From contig CP048719.1 of the NCBI GenBank assembly GCA_022641835.1, forward strand, positions 1 to 64,000: a stretch of DNA of 64,000 nucleotides. The letters run 5' to 3'. Positions 1-8,869 of the stretch are shown in pieces; position 1 is the stretch's first letter; every line of letters begins with the position of its first letter. The position numbers and the translations under genes were made by a program. The notes under the pieces were generated by a model that searched no databases, was not told the DNA's origin, and saw nothing but the letters and a program-made list of their open reading frames with translations. The DNA comes from Petasospora fabianii (lineage: Eukaryota; Ascomycota; Saccharomycetes; Phaffomycetales; Wickerhamomycetaceae).

Positions 1-754
1 TCAGTCCTCATCGTAGAGTTTGTAGCAACGACATATTGATAAGGAAATAATCAATCCAAAGTACAGCTCATAAATTTGTATGTAAGCTACTTGCTGAGTA
101 GCAGTCCGTTTTTTACTCTACACAATTAAGAATCTTCCAATTGATTGTGCCAATTAATTAAGAATTATTGGAAAATGAAATGTAAGTTCCGGCTGCATTA
201 GGAAATACTTTTTTATAGGTATTGGGTTGAAGTATAGTACCCAATAGCGTTCAACTTGTACTCATTATTAATCAAAAACAAAAAAACGGTGCCATCAGTC
301 AACTAAACTGAATGGTATGAGCGGTACTAAACCTCCAACTGTTTGAGCAATTCTGTGCACTAGAGAGAGAGAGCTACAATGGGGCTTATGCGCGACGATT
401 ACTGATAGGATCGCGGCTGTCCGACTAGGTCCGGACAATAGGGCTCAAGTCTATATGCATGAGGTTTTTCTGTCTATGATTTCCATTGTCTATTCCTACA
501 GCAGATCATTTGCTAGAAGAGTGCTCCCAAAATCCTTAAGTACACTTAATCCATTTGTCGACGAAGCGGGGTTGTCTGGGAAATTGTTAACTAACCAATT
601 TGCAACGCCTTTATGGCGAGCTTATCAACGGGCCCGCGCTTCCGAGATGGCAGAGGTTGGCAAAAAAGTTGTGCCAAACAACTCCTCACCAAGTCCGGTC
701 GCCAGACCCTACTGATAACCACGCACTAAACTCATATCAACATACTGAAAATAG
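1..754. promoter_or_regulatory. Upstream region of the first nitrate regulator
   Basis: No convincing coding sequence is visible here; the short open frames lack family resemblance. A GATAAG motif lies at 38-43. A CGG/CCG-rich stretch with TCCGGA occurs around 410-440, the kind of half-sites zinc-cluster factors bind, but no specific site can be assigned. An in-frame TAG stands at 752-754, directly before the ATG at 755. Confidence 0.4.
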
Positions 755-2818
755 ATGGAGGAGAAACGTCCGGTGTGCACTCTGTGCAGAGAGAAGGGCT
801 ATCGTGTGAGTGTCTCCGATTACATGCCGCCGAACAGCCATTACTAACCGCCCGTCTCACAGTGCAACGGTAAAGCACCATGCTCACAATGCCTCAAGCA
901 AAACCAATCATGCTCGCTTAGCCCTGACAGCGACCGAAGACGACGCAAGTACCACACAGACTACATTGACTACCTTGAAAGTAGGTCCTCTGCGCTGTCA
1001 AAATTCATTGATGAGTTTGTCAAGGATGATGAGGATCTCAAACGCGTCATCGGGGATCGCATAAAAGATATCGACAAGGACGTTTCTGCCACTACCACAC
1101 AACGATTGGACAGTAATGTTGATCAGGAACTCATTAATGACTTGCTTGTTGACTCGATGATGAAGCTTAGTATAGATCCTGGAAGCGCCCAGAGAGCCAA
1201 ATCACCGCAGACAGTAACAACCTTCAGTTCAATCACACTCGATGCTTTCGATATGCCGGTTTCTGTGCCTATCGATCACCAAAGGCTTTTACACAGTCTC
1301 TTTGAGAGAAGCTTTTGTATACACTCAGTGCTACTGGCACGCTTTGCCCCGCAGTTCCGTGATTTGGACTACAACACTGTGACAGATCCAATTGTGAAGC
1401 TTTTCTTGAATACTGCCTTCGGAATTGCCTCCGTGTTCCTAAAGCACAGCCAAGGAGTAAAAGAGGAAAAAATATTCATTGGAGCAGCAAGGCATCTTCT
1501 TCTAAATGTTGTTTGCAAGTCGAAGGTCACCATCCCTTTGGTAGCCGCAATCTACACACTTTCGTGCTACGAGTTTGGACACGGTGACATGTTACAGTCT
1601 TATCTAATTGACTCGATAGCTTGCTCTTTGACTCAACACATGGGCCTTCACATCTCATATTATGAGGGTCACAATGATGGGGATAACGGTGATAAAGATG
1701 GACCTACGAAGACCAGATACGCTCCCAAGCAGACACCGTTGAGCTCAAGTGCTCTCTGGTCCATATGTCTCCACGATCGAATGGTGACCAGCTCGTTGAA
1801 TGTTCCTTGTGTCATTCACTTCAAGAGAATAATTGCTCCATTTTATAAAGTTGAATCGGATGCTGGATCACCGATGCACATACGAGAGCTTGCATTTGCG
1901 CAGATTTCACGATTGTGGTACATTTATGACAGGTTCTCAGACCAGATATTTTCAGTCAACTTTGACATTGGTGACACGAACAACCGCTCGAAAGTCCTTG
2001 GAACCGCCTTGAAGACATTGAGAGAGCTGGACGCATCTGTTCCTATCCAGTTAAGAATGCAGTCACTGGATTGGAATCTTCCCTCAACCGACCAGACCAA
2101 CCTCGCTATCCTGTTGTTCAACTTCAACTATCACATGATCCACTTGCTTTTGAACAAAATCTTTTTTCAAGATGAGACGTCGTCAACTAGACTGGAGACC
2201 GTGTCAGCAGCTTTGAAGTGCGGTGAGATCATCATGCTGTTGGATCACAACACAGGTGAAGCACACCACGTCATTGACACAGATTTATTGCCGTATTACC
2301 TTCCAAATTTGATTGGGACTACATGCTTGGTTTTAATGTTCATGCTGTCATCCGGTGTTGGAATTAAGGAAAACGCTACAGATAAAGAAAGTGTTGGAAA
2401 GCTATACAGAGCTTGTAAGTCGATGATGAGCAAGATGTCACATACTTGGAGGGCGGTTGAGAAGGCCCTTGAGGTGATTACCAGTAAGGAGCGCAAATAT
2501 GATATCTCGTTACCGGAACAAGAGCCTTCGCCGGTTTATATTCCGAATGAAGAGATTTGGATCAATGACTCCTCTGAGCAATCATCAAACGCGCCATCAG
2601 ACCAACCAACTTTACCGACTGATCCCCCTAGCTGGGCAACAGAGTTTCCAGATCTTGAGACGCTCTCTGGACAACATTACCGTAACATAAACACACATAA
2701 TGGTCCAGATTACAGCATTGCTGGATCAAATCCACCATACCAGCAGTTCATGGAGTTCTCAGAGCAGTTCTGGTATCCTGGACCACCTTTGGATCCTGAA
2801 GGCTACAGTGACAGCTGA
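755..2818 (+). CDS. Zn(II)2Cys6 transcription factor, nitrate regulator (Yna1/Yna2-like), spliced
   Basis: Probable nuclear activator of the adjacent nitrate genes. The gene has two exons, 755-805 and 863-2818, giving 668 aa; the intron (806-862) has GTGAGT, TACTAAC and CAG. Splicing completes the zinc cluster: Cys8, 11, 18, 24, 27 and 34 form CX2CX6CX5CX2CX6C. The start is fixed by a TAG codon directly before ATG 755. A basic segment and a coiled-coil-like stretch (DYLES) follow. The middle resembles the fungal-specific transcription factor domain, and the C-terminus is acidic and Ser/Pro-rich. Blocks such as LWSICLHDRM and SRLWYIYDRF match the convergent neighbour, so the two are paralogs. 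The basic loop between Cys11 and Cys18 reads REKGYR, so the lysine equivalent to Gal4 Lys18 is glycine. Assignment to Yna1 or Yna2 rests on cluster context and is not resolved. Confidence 0.82.
806..862 (+). other. Intron of the first nitrate regulator (57 nt)
   Basis: The donor is GTGAGT at 806, a perfect TACTAAC branch site lies at 842-848, and the acceptor CAG ends at 862. Removal joins Arg17 to Cys18 in phase 0 and restores the six-cysteine cluster, which neither open frame encodes alone. Confidence 0.9.
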
Positions 2819-2862
2819 TTCATAATGTGACGTCGTTGATGTATATATCATAATGTAGTAGT

Positions 2863-4656
2863 TCATTGAATATCTTCATTGAGAGGGGGAATCTCCTGGA
2901 AGAAGGTATCGAGCCTACCAAACCCATCAAGTGTATCTGCAACCGGTGATGCTGTGAAAGAGCTCATCTCACTCATGGACCTCAGACTGTCGGTCAGACT
3001 AGGAACGTTGACACTCCATTTTTTAGAAAGTTCACCGAGAACTTGAATATCCTTCATTCCACGTCTCCAAATTGTACTGATACTAGATAGTGCAGTGACA
3101 TAGATTGCCATGCGTGATTGAGCCTGACGAGTCTGGTGCTCCTTGTTCTCTCTGTTGGTCAGCAAGAATAGATCGAAAGTAGCACACGTCAAAACCAAGT
3201 ATGATGCAAAATAAGGTACCTCTTTCTTGTCAAAGCTTGGTTGAAGTCTCGAGATGAGATCAGCTGAGGTTTCACACTGATCAACAATAGCTTGGATCAC
3301 CTTGAATGGGATTTGCTTCAAGTAGGCACGATGCAGCAACAAATATGTGACAGAAAATGAAAGATGCAGTGTAAGGACTCTCGGATCGGTTTGTTCAGGA
3401 GTAAGAACAACACAACGAGGAAGATCCTTTTGCATTTGCTTGAGGTCCTCAAGACCCTGGTTGATCAACATGAGACGATGTGAACTATGAAGGAAGTCCG
3501 CCTTGTTGGAATAGATCTGCCCAAGGAATCGGTCATGAATGAACCATAGCTTTGAGTGCGCGGAAAACGAGCACTCCTCGATGGAGTCCGATGCTTCGTG
3601 CCCATCGACAAGAGTAAACGGAAGCGATGGGGTCCTCACACGAAAGTATTGGATTCGACAGCCTCTGCCTAACACGCTTGTGATGATTCGATCTTGCAAA
3701 ATAACGGACCAAAAGAGAGCCAAATCCCTCTTAGAAGCTGTGTCAGGTAGTGAGTGTAGACTGAATGACTGAGCAAGTGCGGCGGACATAGCATTTAACG
3801 CCCAAGAGTTCGAGTCCAAACCCATACCAAGCTCAAAACAACTCAGAATAAGCAACGCATGAAGCACATGCTCGTTTGCCATTTTCGAGGCTTCCAAGGC
3901 CAAGATCTCGGCATCGTGAACAAGTGAGAAAGCAAGCTCAGTGTTATTGTCGTACATAGCGCCGTATGCAAAGACAGAACACATCAGCAGCTGTTTAGAT
4001 ATGTCTTCAGAGGGATAATTCCATGATGCGATCTCATCGCAGCTCATTGAAGAGATTAAGAAGAATTGACCGAATCCCCGTCTGAAGTGATCCAGAAGAG
4101 ACAATCGAAACTCTGGAATACCGAGAATAAAGTTGAATCCACCACTGGTAATGCCAGCTTCGTCCTCCTCTTCGACGCTCTCGTTAACTTGGCCTCTACC
4201 TGAAATCGGACCATAATAGTTTGTGGTTCCATCGGCGTCTTCTCTCACAGTCCATTTTGTCGATGCCAGCTCTGATATGGCTTGGTCATCTGCAATTCCA
4301 TGGACGAGTTGCTCTGCGTGTGTGCTCTGCCTGATTGCTTCCTCCACTGTGGCAAGAGAGGTCTTCAATTGGGGCAGCTTAGCAAGAATACGTGAGGCCT
4401 TCTCTGGGTCACTTCGCGTAAGCTCACCAACTAGCTGCTCAAGGATATCTAGCTTGAGCTCGAGATAGTCAACATGTGTGGAGTCGAATTTCCACTTACG
4501 ACGGTCCTGTTCGACGTGGTACTCACAGCTTCCGGCTCGGTTGTAGCGCACACACATCGCACAGGGAGTCTGTCCATCACATTTTCTTTTCCGTTTTCGG
4601 CAGAAGTCACACGCTAGTGATCGCGGGTTTGAGCGTGCCTTGTCAACAGCGGCCAT
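2863..4656 (-). CDS. Zn(II)2Cys6 transcription factor, nitrate regulator (Yna1/Yna2-like)
   Basis: Probable nuclear activator of nitrate assimilation genes, 597 aa, intronless. The N-terminal zinc cluster is canonical: Cys16, 19, 26, 32, 35 and 44 (CX2CX6CX5CX2CX8C) with the basic loop RKRKRK before the third Cys. A linker and coiled-coil-like stretch (DYLELKLDIL) follow, then a fungal transcription factor middle-homology region with FWSVILQDRI and SKLWFIHDRF. These blocks are shared with the convergent gene at 755-2818; the two stop codons are only about 45 bp apart, which suggests an inverted duplication. The stop of nitrite reductase lies about 300 bp upstream. That gap holds a GATAAG (4765-4770) and, on the coding strand, a TATAAAA (complement of 4753-4759). 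The family is clear; the nitrate role is inferred from position. Confidence 0.82.
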   Translation of the reverse strand: MAAVDKARSNPRSLACDFCRKRKRKCDGQTPCAMCVRYNRAGSCEYHVEQDRRKWKFDSTHVDYLELKLDILEQLVGELTRSDPEKASRILAKLPQLKTSLATVEEAIRQSTHAEQLVHGIADDQAISELASTKWTVREDADGTTNYYGPISGRGQVNESVEEEDEAGITSGGFNFILGIPEFRLSLLDHFRRGFGQFFLISSMSCDEIASWNYPSEDISKQLLMCSVFAYGAMYDNNTELAFSLVHDAEILALEASKMANEHVLHALLILSCFELGMGLDSNSWALNAMSAALAQSFSLHSLPDTASKRDLALFWSVILQDRIITSVLGRGCRIQYFRVRTPSLPFTLVDGHEASDSIEECSFSAHSKLWFIHDRFLGQIYSNKADFLHSSHRLMLINQGLEDLKQMQKDLPRCVVLTPEQTDPRVLTLHLSFSVTYLLLHRAYLKQIPFKVIQAIVDQCETSADLISRLQPSFDKKEVPYFASYLVLTCATFDLFLLTNRENKEHQTRQAQSRMAIYVTALSSISTIWRRGMKDIQVLGELSKKWSVNVPSLTDSLRSMSEMSSFTASPVADTLDGFGRLDTFFQEIPPLNEDIQ

Positions 4657-4953
4657 TGTGCGTGTCGTGTGATGTGGATCTGAGTACGTGAGGTGTCAGG
4701 GGTTCGTGGCCCTGGTGTGCATGTGTTCCTGCTCCGTCGCCCTTTGCCTATGTTTTATACGAAAGATAAGTCATCGCGAAATCTTTATGTTCAGGGAGCA
4801 CCGTATCACGCATTTCCGAGCAGTCCGCCGTAAGGGCACGATCAAGTTTCCTACACAATTCCGACTACTCTTGATGTTAACACGCACATCACTAGAACAG
4901 GGATTGTACTTTATAACTTTATTAATGGGCTGAATAACTAGCAGCATTTGTAA
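4657..4953 (-). promoter_or_regulatory. Promoter of the second nitrate regulator
   Basis: This gap separates the YNI1 stop from the regulator start. It contains a minus-strand TATAAAA (4753-4759) about 100 bp before the ATG and a GATAAG at 4765-4770 next to it. GATA factors mediate nitrogen catabolite control in fungi, so ammonium repression of the regulator is plausible. Confidence 0.45.
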
Positions 4954-7900
4954 TCACCAATCAAGATCTCCAGAAGCAGCAATAGCCTTTCTCATAGGCA
5001 CCTTGATCTTGAACTTCTCATCAATCTTCTTGAACATCGCACGACCTTCTCCTTCAGACTCATGGCTTCTGACTTTCCACTTTGTGGTTCCAAGAACCTC
5101 ATCAAGCTCTTCATCTGATGGAAGTTTCAACCAGATGGCCCCATCTTCTTCCTTGCTCTCAAACACCGTTACAGATTGCGTGGCGTCGTTCTTGCAGGAA
5201 CCGGCCTTCTCAGACTCTCCATCAATCACATAGTTTCTCTTGTGGAGAGGACAAGATACATAAACCTCGTTGTTTTCATCTGTGGCCAGAATACCTTGTG
5301 ACAGCACGAAAGCACGTTTATGTCCACACATGTTTTGACAAGCATACAAAGTCTCCTTCAATCTGAAGAGGGCAATCTGAGTGTCAGAAACAAGAATAGT
5401 GGTCGAGGAACCAGCCTCCTTTACTGGCAAGTCAGAAGAATCACACACCTTACGCCAAGAAGTTGAAGACCACTTAACACCTTTGAAGTCAGGTCTTTCC
5501 ACCTTGTCATTAACGGGCCACTCTGCTGGACGTCTCTGACCTCTTTCCCTGATAATCTCAACCGTCTCCTGCTCGACATCTGTGTTGACGAACTGCTTGA
5601 AGATCTTGTTGTCATCTTGTCTCTTCTCAACAGATGCAGCTGCCCACTCATCAAAGTAGTGACCAACCAACTCATTCATCTGGTCTTCCAAGTCCTTGCA
5701 AATACCAAGCTTGTCGTGCACAACGACATCTCTCAAATATTCAATTCCCCCGTCAAGAGTTTCCAACCATCTAGCAGTTCTCTGTAATCTGTCAGCGGTT
5801 CTGAAATAGAACATCAAATATCTGTCAATGAGTGGAATGACTTGATCTGGTGGAACGTCTGCTTTCAAAAGCTGGGCATGAGCCGGCTTCATACCACCAT
5901 TACCACCAACGTAAACACTGTATCCATTTTGAACAGCACATAGACCGAAATCTTTAGCATGAAATTCAGCACAATCCCTGACACAGCCGGAGACACCTCC
6001 CTTCATCTTGTGAGGTGATCTGATACCCTTGTAACGCTCCTCAAGTCTGATAGCAAAACCAGTAGCATCACCGAGACCATAACGACACCACATGGAAACA
6101 CACGACTTGACGTTTCTCAAGGTCTTACCATAAGCCTGACCAGATTCGAAGCCATGAGAGTACAGCTCTTCCCAGATCTTCGGGAGATCCTGCTTCAAGG
6201 CACCAAACAAATCAATTCTCTGTCCACCAGTGATCTTGGTGTAAAGGTCGTACTTCTTGGCAATCTGACCAATGGCAATGAGCTTTTCCGGGGTAATCTC
6301 ACCCGCTGACATTCTTGGAACAACAGAGTACGTACCGTTTCTTTGAATATTACCAAGATATCTGTCGTTGGTATCCTGTAAACCATGTAAATCGCTCTCC
6401 AAGATGTGACGTCCTCTCAAGGTTCCCAGAATAGAAGCAATGGTTGGCTTGCAGATTTCACAACCAGCAGCACCTGGAATAAGACCGTGGTTGTCCATAA
6501 CCTCCGTGAATGTCTTGTACTGCTTGACCATAACGATCGAGAAAAGGTCTGCTCTAGACTCCTTGAAGTGAATACAAAGAGCATTGGACAATTGCTTACC
6601 CATCTTCTTCATCTCACCCTCAAAAATAGCCTTCATTGTTGGTTCACAGCCACCGCAAGATGTTCCTGCTTTGGTGACAGACTTCAACTCACCCAAAGAG
6701 CTGCACGTTCCATCACGTATCTTGGCAACAAGAGTACCCTTGTTCACATTTTGGCAAGAACAGACCTGTGTATCGTCAGAAAGGGCACCGATGTCTTCCT
6801 CACCATCTTGCTTTCCCAGGATCAAGTCTGCAGCAGTCTTAGCCAAAGGTTTTCTCTGCTTGGCGAGAGATGTGAATGATGTGAATTGTTTCGTGTCTCC
6901 AACAAGAATACCACCGAGAAGATATTTACCATCACCGGTCAATATAAGTTTTGTATATCTGCCGCCGATAGGATCTTCGTAGACAAGCGCTTTGACTGGA
7001 TTCTTATCACCTCTTGGGAGCCATTTCGGACCATTTCTGTCAGCGAAATAATCACCAAACGATGCAACATCAACACCCATGAGCTTGAGTCTTGTACCAA
7101 TATCTGGTTCTGTGAACTCCTTCGGAGAGTGGTAGCGAGCTTGAAGAAGGTTGAAGCACAATATGTCAGCCATAGTAATACCTGGTGCAATGAGCCCAAA
7201 AGTCTTGTCATTCCAAGAGGCACACTCACCAATAGCAAAGATTTCCGGATCAGATGTTGCCAAAAAGTTATCAATAGCAATACCGCCTCTTTGGGAGCAC
7301 TTCAATCCACAGTCCTTGGCGACCTCATCTCTTGGCTTGATACCAATTGTATAACAAAGCAGCTGGCAGTCTTCAACTTCACCATTACTATAAATAACAG
7401 ATTTTAGCTTTCCGGTGTCGTCAAATGTGAGATCCTGGACAGTGGTGCCTGTTCTGGCGCAAACACCAAGACTGCGTACCTTATCGGTCAAGAGTTTACC
7501 TCCCTTCTCATCCATCTGCTGGGAGAGTAGCCAATGAGAACGATGAACAACAGTAACCTTGTCAAATACCTCCATGTCAAGGAGAGCTTTTCCTGCTTCG
7601 AGTCCAAGAAGACCACCGCCAACGACAACGGCATGTTTCTTCTCCGTGGTGAGCTGGGTACTGAACTCGAGCATTTTGTTGAGGTCCTCAATGGTACGAT
7701 AGACGAAACAACCCATATCACGGTAGTTGCGAACGTCATCTTTAGAGCCTCCGTTGATAGGTAGTGGGAGGATATCAAGAGGCAGCAGAGCACTCGAACC
7801 GGTAGCAAAGACAAGCTTGTCATAATAGAGAACTCTGTTTTTGGATGTGATGACACTCTTACCGACTCTGTCCACCTTCAAGACTGCCTCATCGGCGCTG

Positions 7901-8193
7901 TAGTCCCAGCGTTCCTTGTTTCTTCCCTCATAGAATGTAGATGGTGAGAGAAGAAGCTTATCAAACTGCTTGTGCTCAAAATATTCTGTCAGACCGACTC
8001 TGTTGTAGGCCAAGACAGGCTCCTCACCTACAATCGTGTAGTAGAACTCGTTGTTGGTATCATCTCCAAGCATCTTCTCCAAGAAGGCAAATCCGACCAT
8101 ACCGAGACCAACAATTACCATATGCTTCATGGCAGTAGGTTCTGTGTTAGAACCTGGCAATGGGGGTATACCCAGCGGCGTCACGGATGGCAT
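4954..8193 (-). CDS. YNI1: Assimilatory nitrite reductase [NAD(P)H]
   Basis: Cytosolic siroheme flavoprotein that reduces nitrite to ammonium with NAD(P)H. The start at 8193 (MPSVTPLG) gives 1079 aa; a frame upstream to 8370 begins without ATG and reads through a CA repeat, so it is leader. Domains in order: N-terminal FAD/NAD(P) oxidoreductase (VIVGLGMVG near residue 25, VVVGGGLLGLEAGKALLD further on), two BFD-type [2Fe-2S] segments (CSC...CGGC and GCEIC), the siroheme/[4Fe-4S] half (Cys698, Cys703, Cys737, Cys741) and a C-terminal NirD-type Rieske domain with CGH and CPLH. This is the NirB-NirD fusion typical of fungi. The first cluster pair reads CVSMWC, i.e. CX4C, whereas the family normally has CX5C; the second pair is a normal CX3C. 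It lies head-to-tail with YNR1. Confidence 0.95.
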   Translation of the reverse strand: MPSVTPLGIPPLPGSNTEPTAMKHMVIVGLGMVGFAFLEKMLGDDTNNEFYYTIVGEEPVLAYNRVGLTEYFEHKQFDKLLLSPSTFYEGRNKERWDYSADEAVLKVDRVGKSVITSKNRVLYYDKLVFATGSSALLPLDILPLPINGGSKDDVRNYRDMGCFVYRTIEDLNKMLEFSTQLTTEKKHAVVVGGGLLGLEAGKALLDMEVFDKVTVVHRSHWLLSQQMDEKGGKLLTDKVRSLGVCARTGTTVQDLTFDDTGKLKSVIYSNGEVEDCQLLCYTIGIKPRDEVAKDCGLKCSQRGGIAIDNFLATSDPEIFAIGECASWNDKTFGLIAPGITMADILCFNLLQARYHSPKEFTEPDIGTRLKLMGVDVASFGDYFADRNGPKWLPRGDKNPVKALVYEDPIGGRYTKLILTGDGKYLLGGILVGDTKQFTSFTSLAKQRKPLAKTAADLILGKQDGEEDIGALSDDTQVCSCQNVNKGTLVAKIRDGTCSSLGELKSVTKAGTSCGGCEPTMKAIFEGEMKKMGKQLSNALCIHFKESRADLFSIVMVKQYKTFTEVMDNHGLIPGAAGCEICKPTIASILGTLRGRHILESDLHGLQDTNDRYLGNIQRNGTYSVVPRMSAGEITPEKLIAIGQIAKKYDLYTKITGGQRIDLFGALKQDLPKIWEELYSHGFESGQAYGKTLRNVKSCVSMWCRYGLGDATGFAIRLEERYKGIRSPHKMKGGVSGCVRDCAEFHAKDFGLCAVQNGYSVYVGGNGGMKPAHAQLLKADVPPDQVIPLIDRYLMFYFRTADRLQRTARWLETLDGGIEYLRDVVVHDKLGICKDLEDQMNELVGHYFDEWAAASVEKRQDDNKIFKQFVNTDVEQETVEIIRERGQRRPAEWPVNDKVERPDFKGVKWSSTSWRKVCDSSDLPVKEAGSSTTILVSDTQIALFRLKETLYACQNMCGHKRAFVLSQGILATDENNEVYVSCPLHKRNYVIDGESEKAGSCKNDATQSVTVFESKEEDGAIWLKLPSDEELDEVLGTTKWKVRSHESEGEGRAMFKKIDEKFKIKVPMRKAIAASGDLDW

Positions 8194-8869
8194 TTCTGAT
8201 AATAATATGTGTGTGTGTGTGTGTGTAGTGTGTGAGGATAGAAATGGGATGAGATGAGATGATGAGGGTGACGACAGGAAAAACTTGGGTATATGAGAGA
8301 GACCAGTCCTGCGGAGAATGATTGATATCGACACCAGCCTAAGAGATGGCCTGTCTTCCTCCAGTATCACAGAGCTCTACAGCACCGTGCGCTACTACTT
8401 GCGAGCCTCAGCAGCTCTGCTGTTTAACGACCTTGCAGATAAGAATCTCTACCAATGGGAGGCCAGTAAAATGGGAATAGTCATACCTGCAGTCTATTTT
8501 ATGGGGCATTGCAGACGGCGCTGGACCAGTTGTGTGGGTCCAGAAACTTTTCTCCGCGTGCGCACAGAACTTTCTCCGCCTCCAGCGATTCTTATCAATT
8601 CCCCGTCAAAATTACGACCTCAAATATGGGACCTGGTTAGACCCGATCTGTTCCGATTAAGACTACAATGTACAGTTTGTAGGGCTCCGCTGGTCTAGGG
8701 ATGCATGGAAAATCTGCGGAGTCTAAGCGAGGTATCGCGTGGGACTAGGTTCGGCTGTGTTCTAGACCCCGTAGTTGGCTCGCGTATTAACATACCATTA
8801 GGACACTACACAGCACAATAGATTAGATACAAGCCGATATTGAATTTCATACACTCTATACAGTCCTCC
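8194..8869 (-). promoter_or_regulatory. YNI1 promoter and YNR1 3' region
   Basis: This 676-bp gap contains no gene. GATAAGAATC occurs twice, at 8438-8447 on the plus strand and 8587-8596 on the minus strand, forming an inverted pair of GATA sites. A CCAAT box lies at 8452-8456. A TG repeat (8208-8226) falls in the predicted 5' leader. TGGTCTAGG at 8691-8699 recurs in the YNR1/YNT1 intergenic region. Confidence 0.5.
8208..8226. repeat. (TG)n microsatellite in the YNI1 leader
   Basis: Nineteen bases of uninterrupted TG dinucleotide lie 15-33 nt before the YNI1 ATG, reading as CA on the coding strand. Confidence 0.9.

Noticed and set aside
455-809. Two short overlapping open frames upstream of the first nitrate regulator
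   Set aside because: No family resemblance. One runs through the true first exon (755-805) in the wrong frame and ends in the intron donor; the other stops upstream at 715.
8194-8370. N-terminal extension of YNI1
   Set aside because: The frame lacks an ATG at its start and reads through a CA repeat as His/Thr; the family begins near the ATG at 8193.
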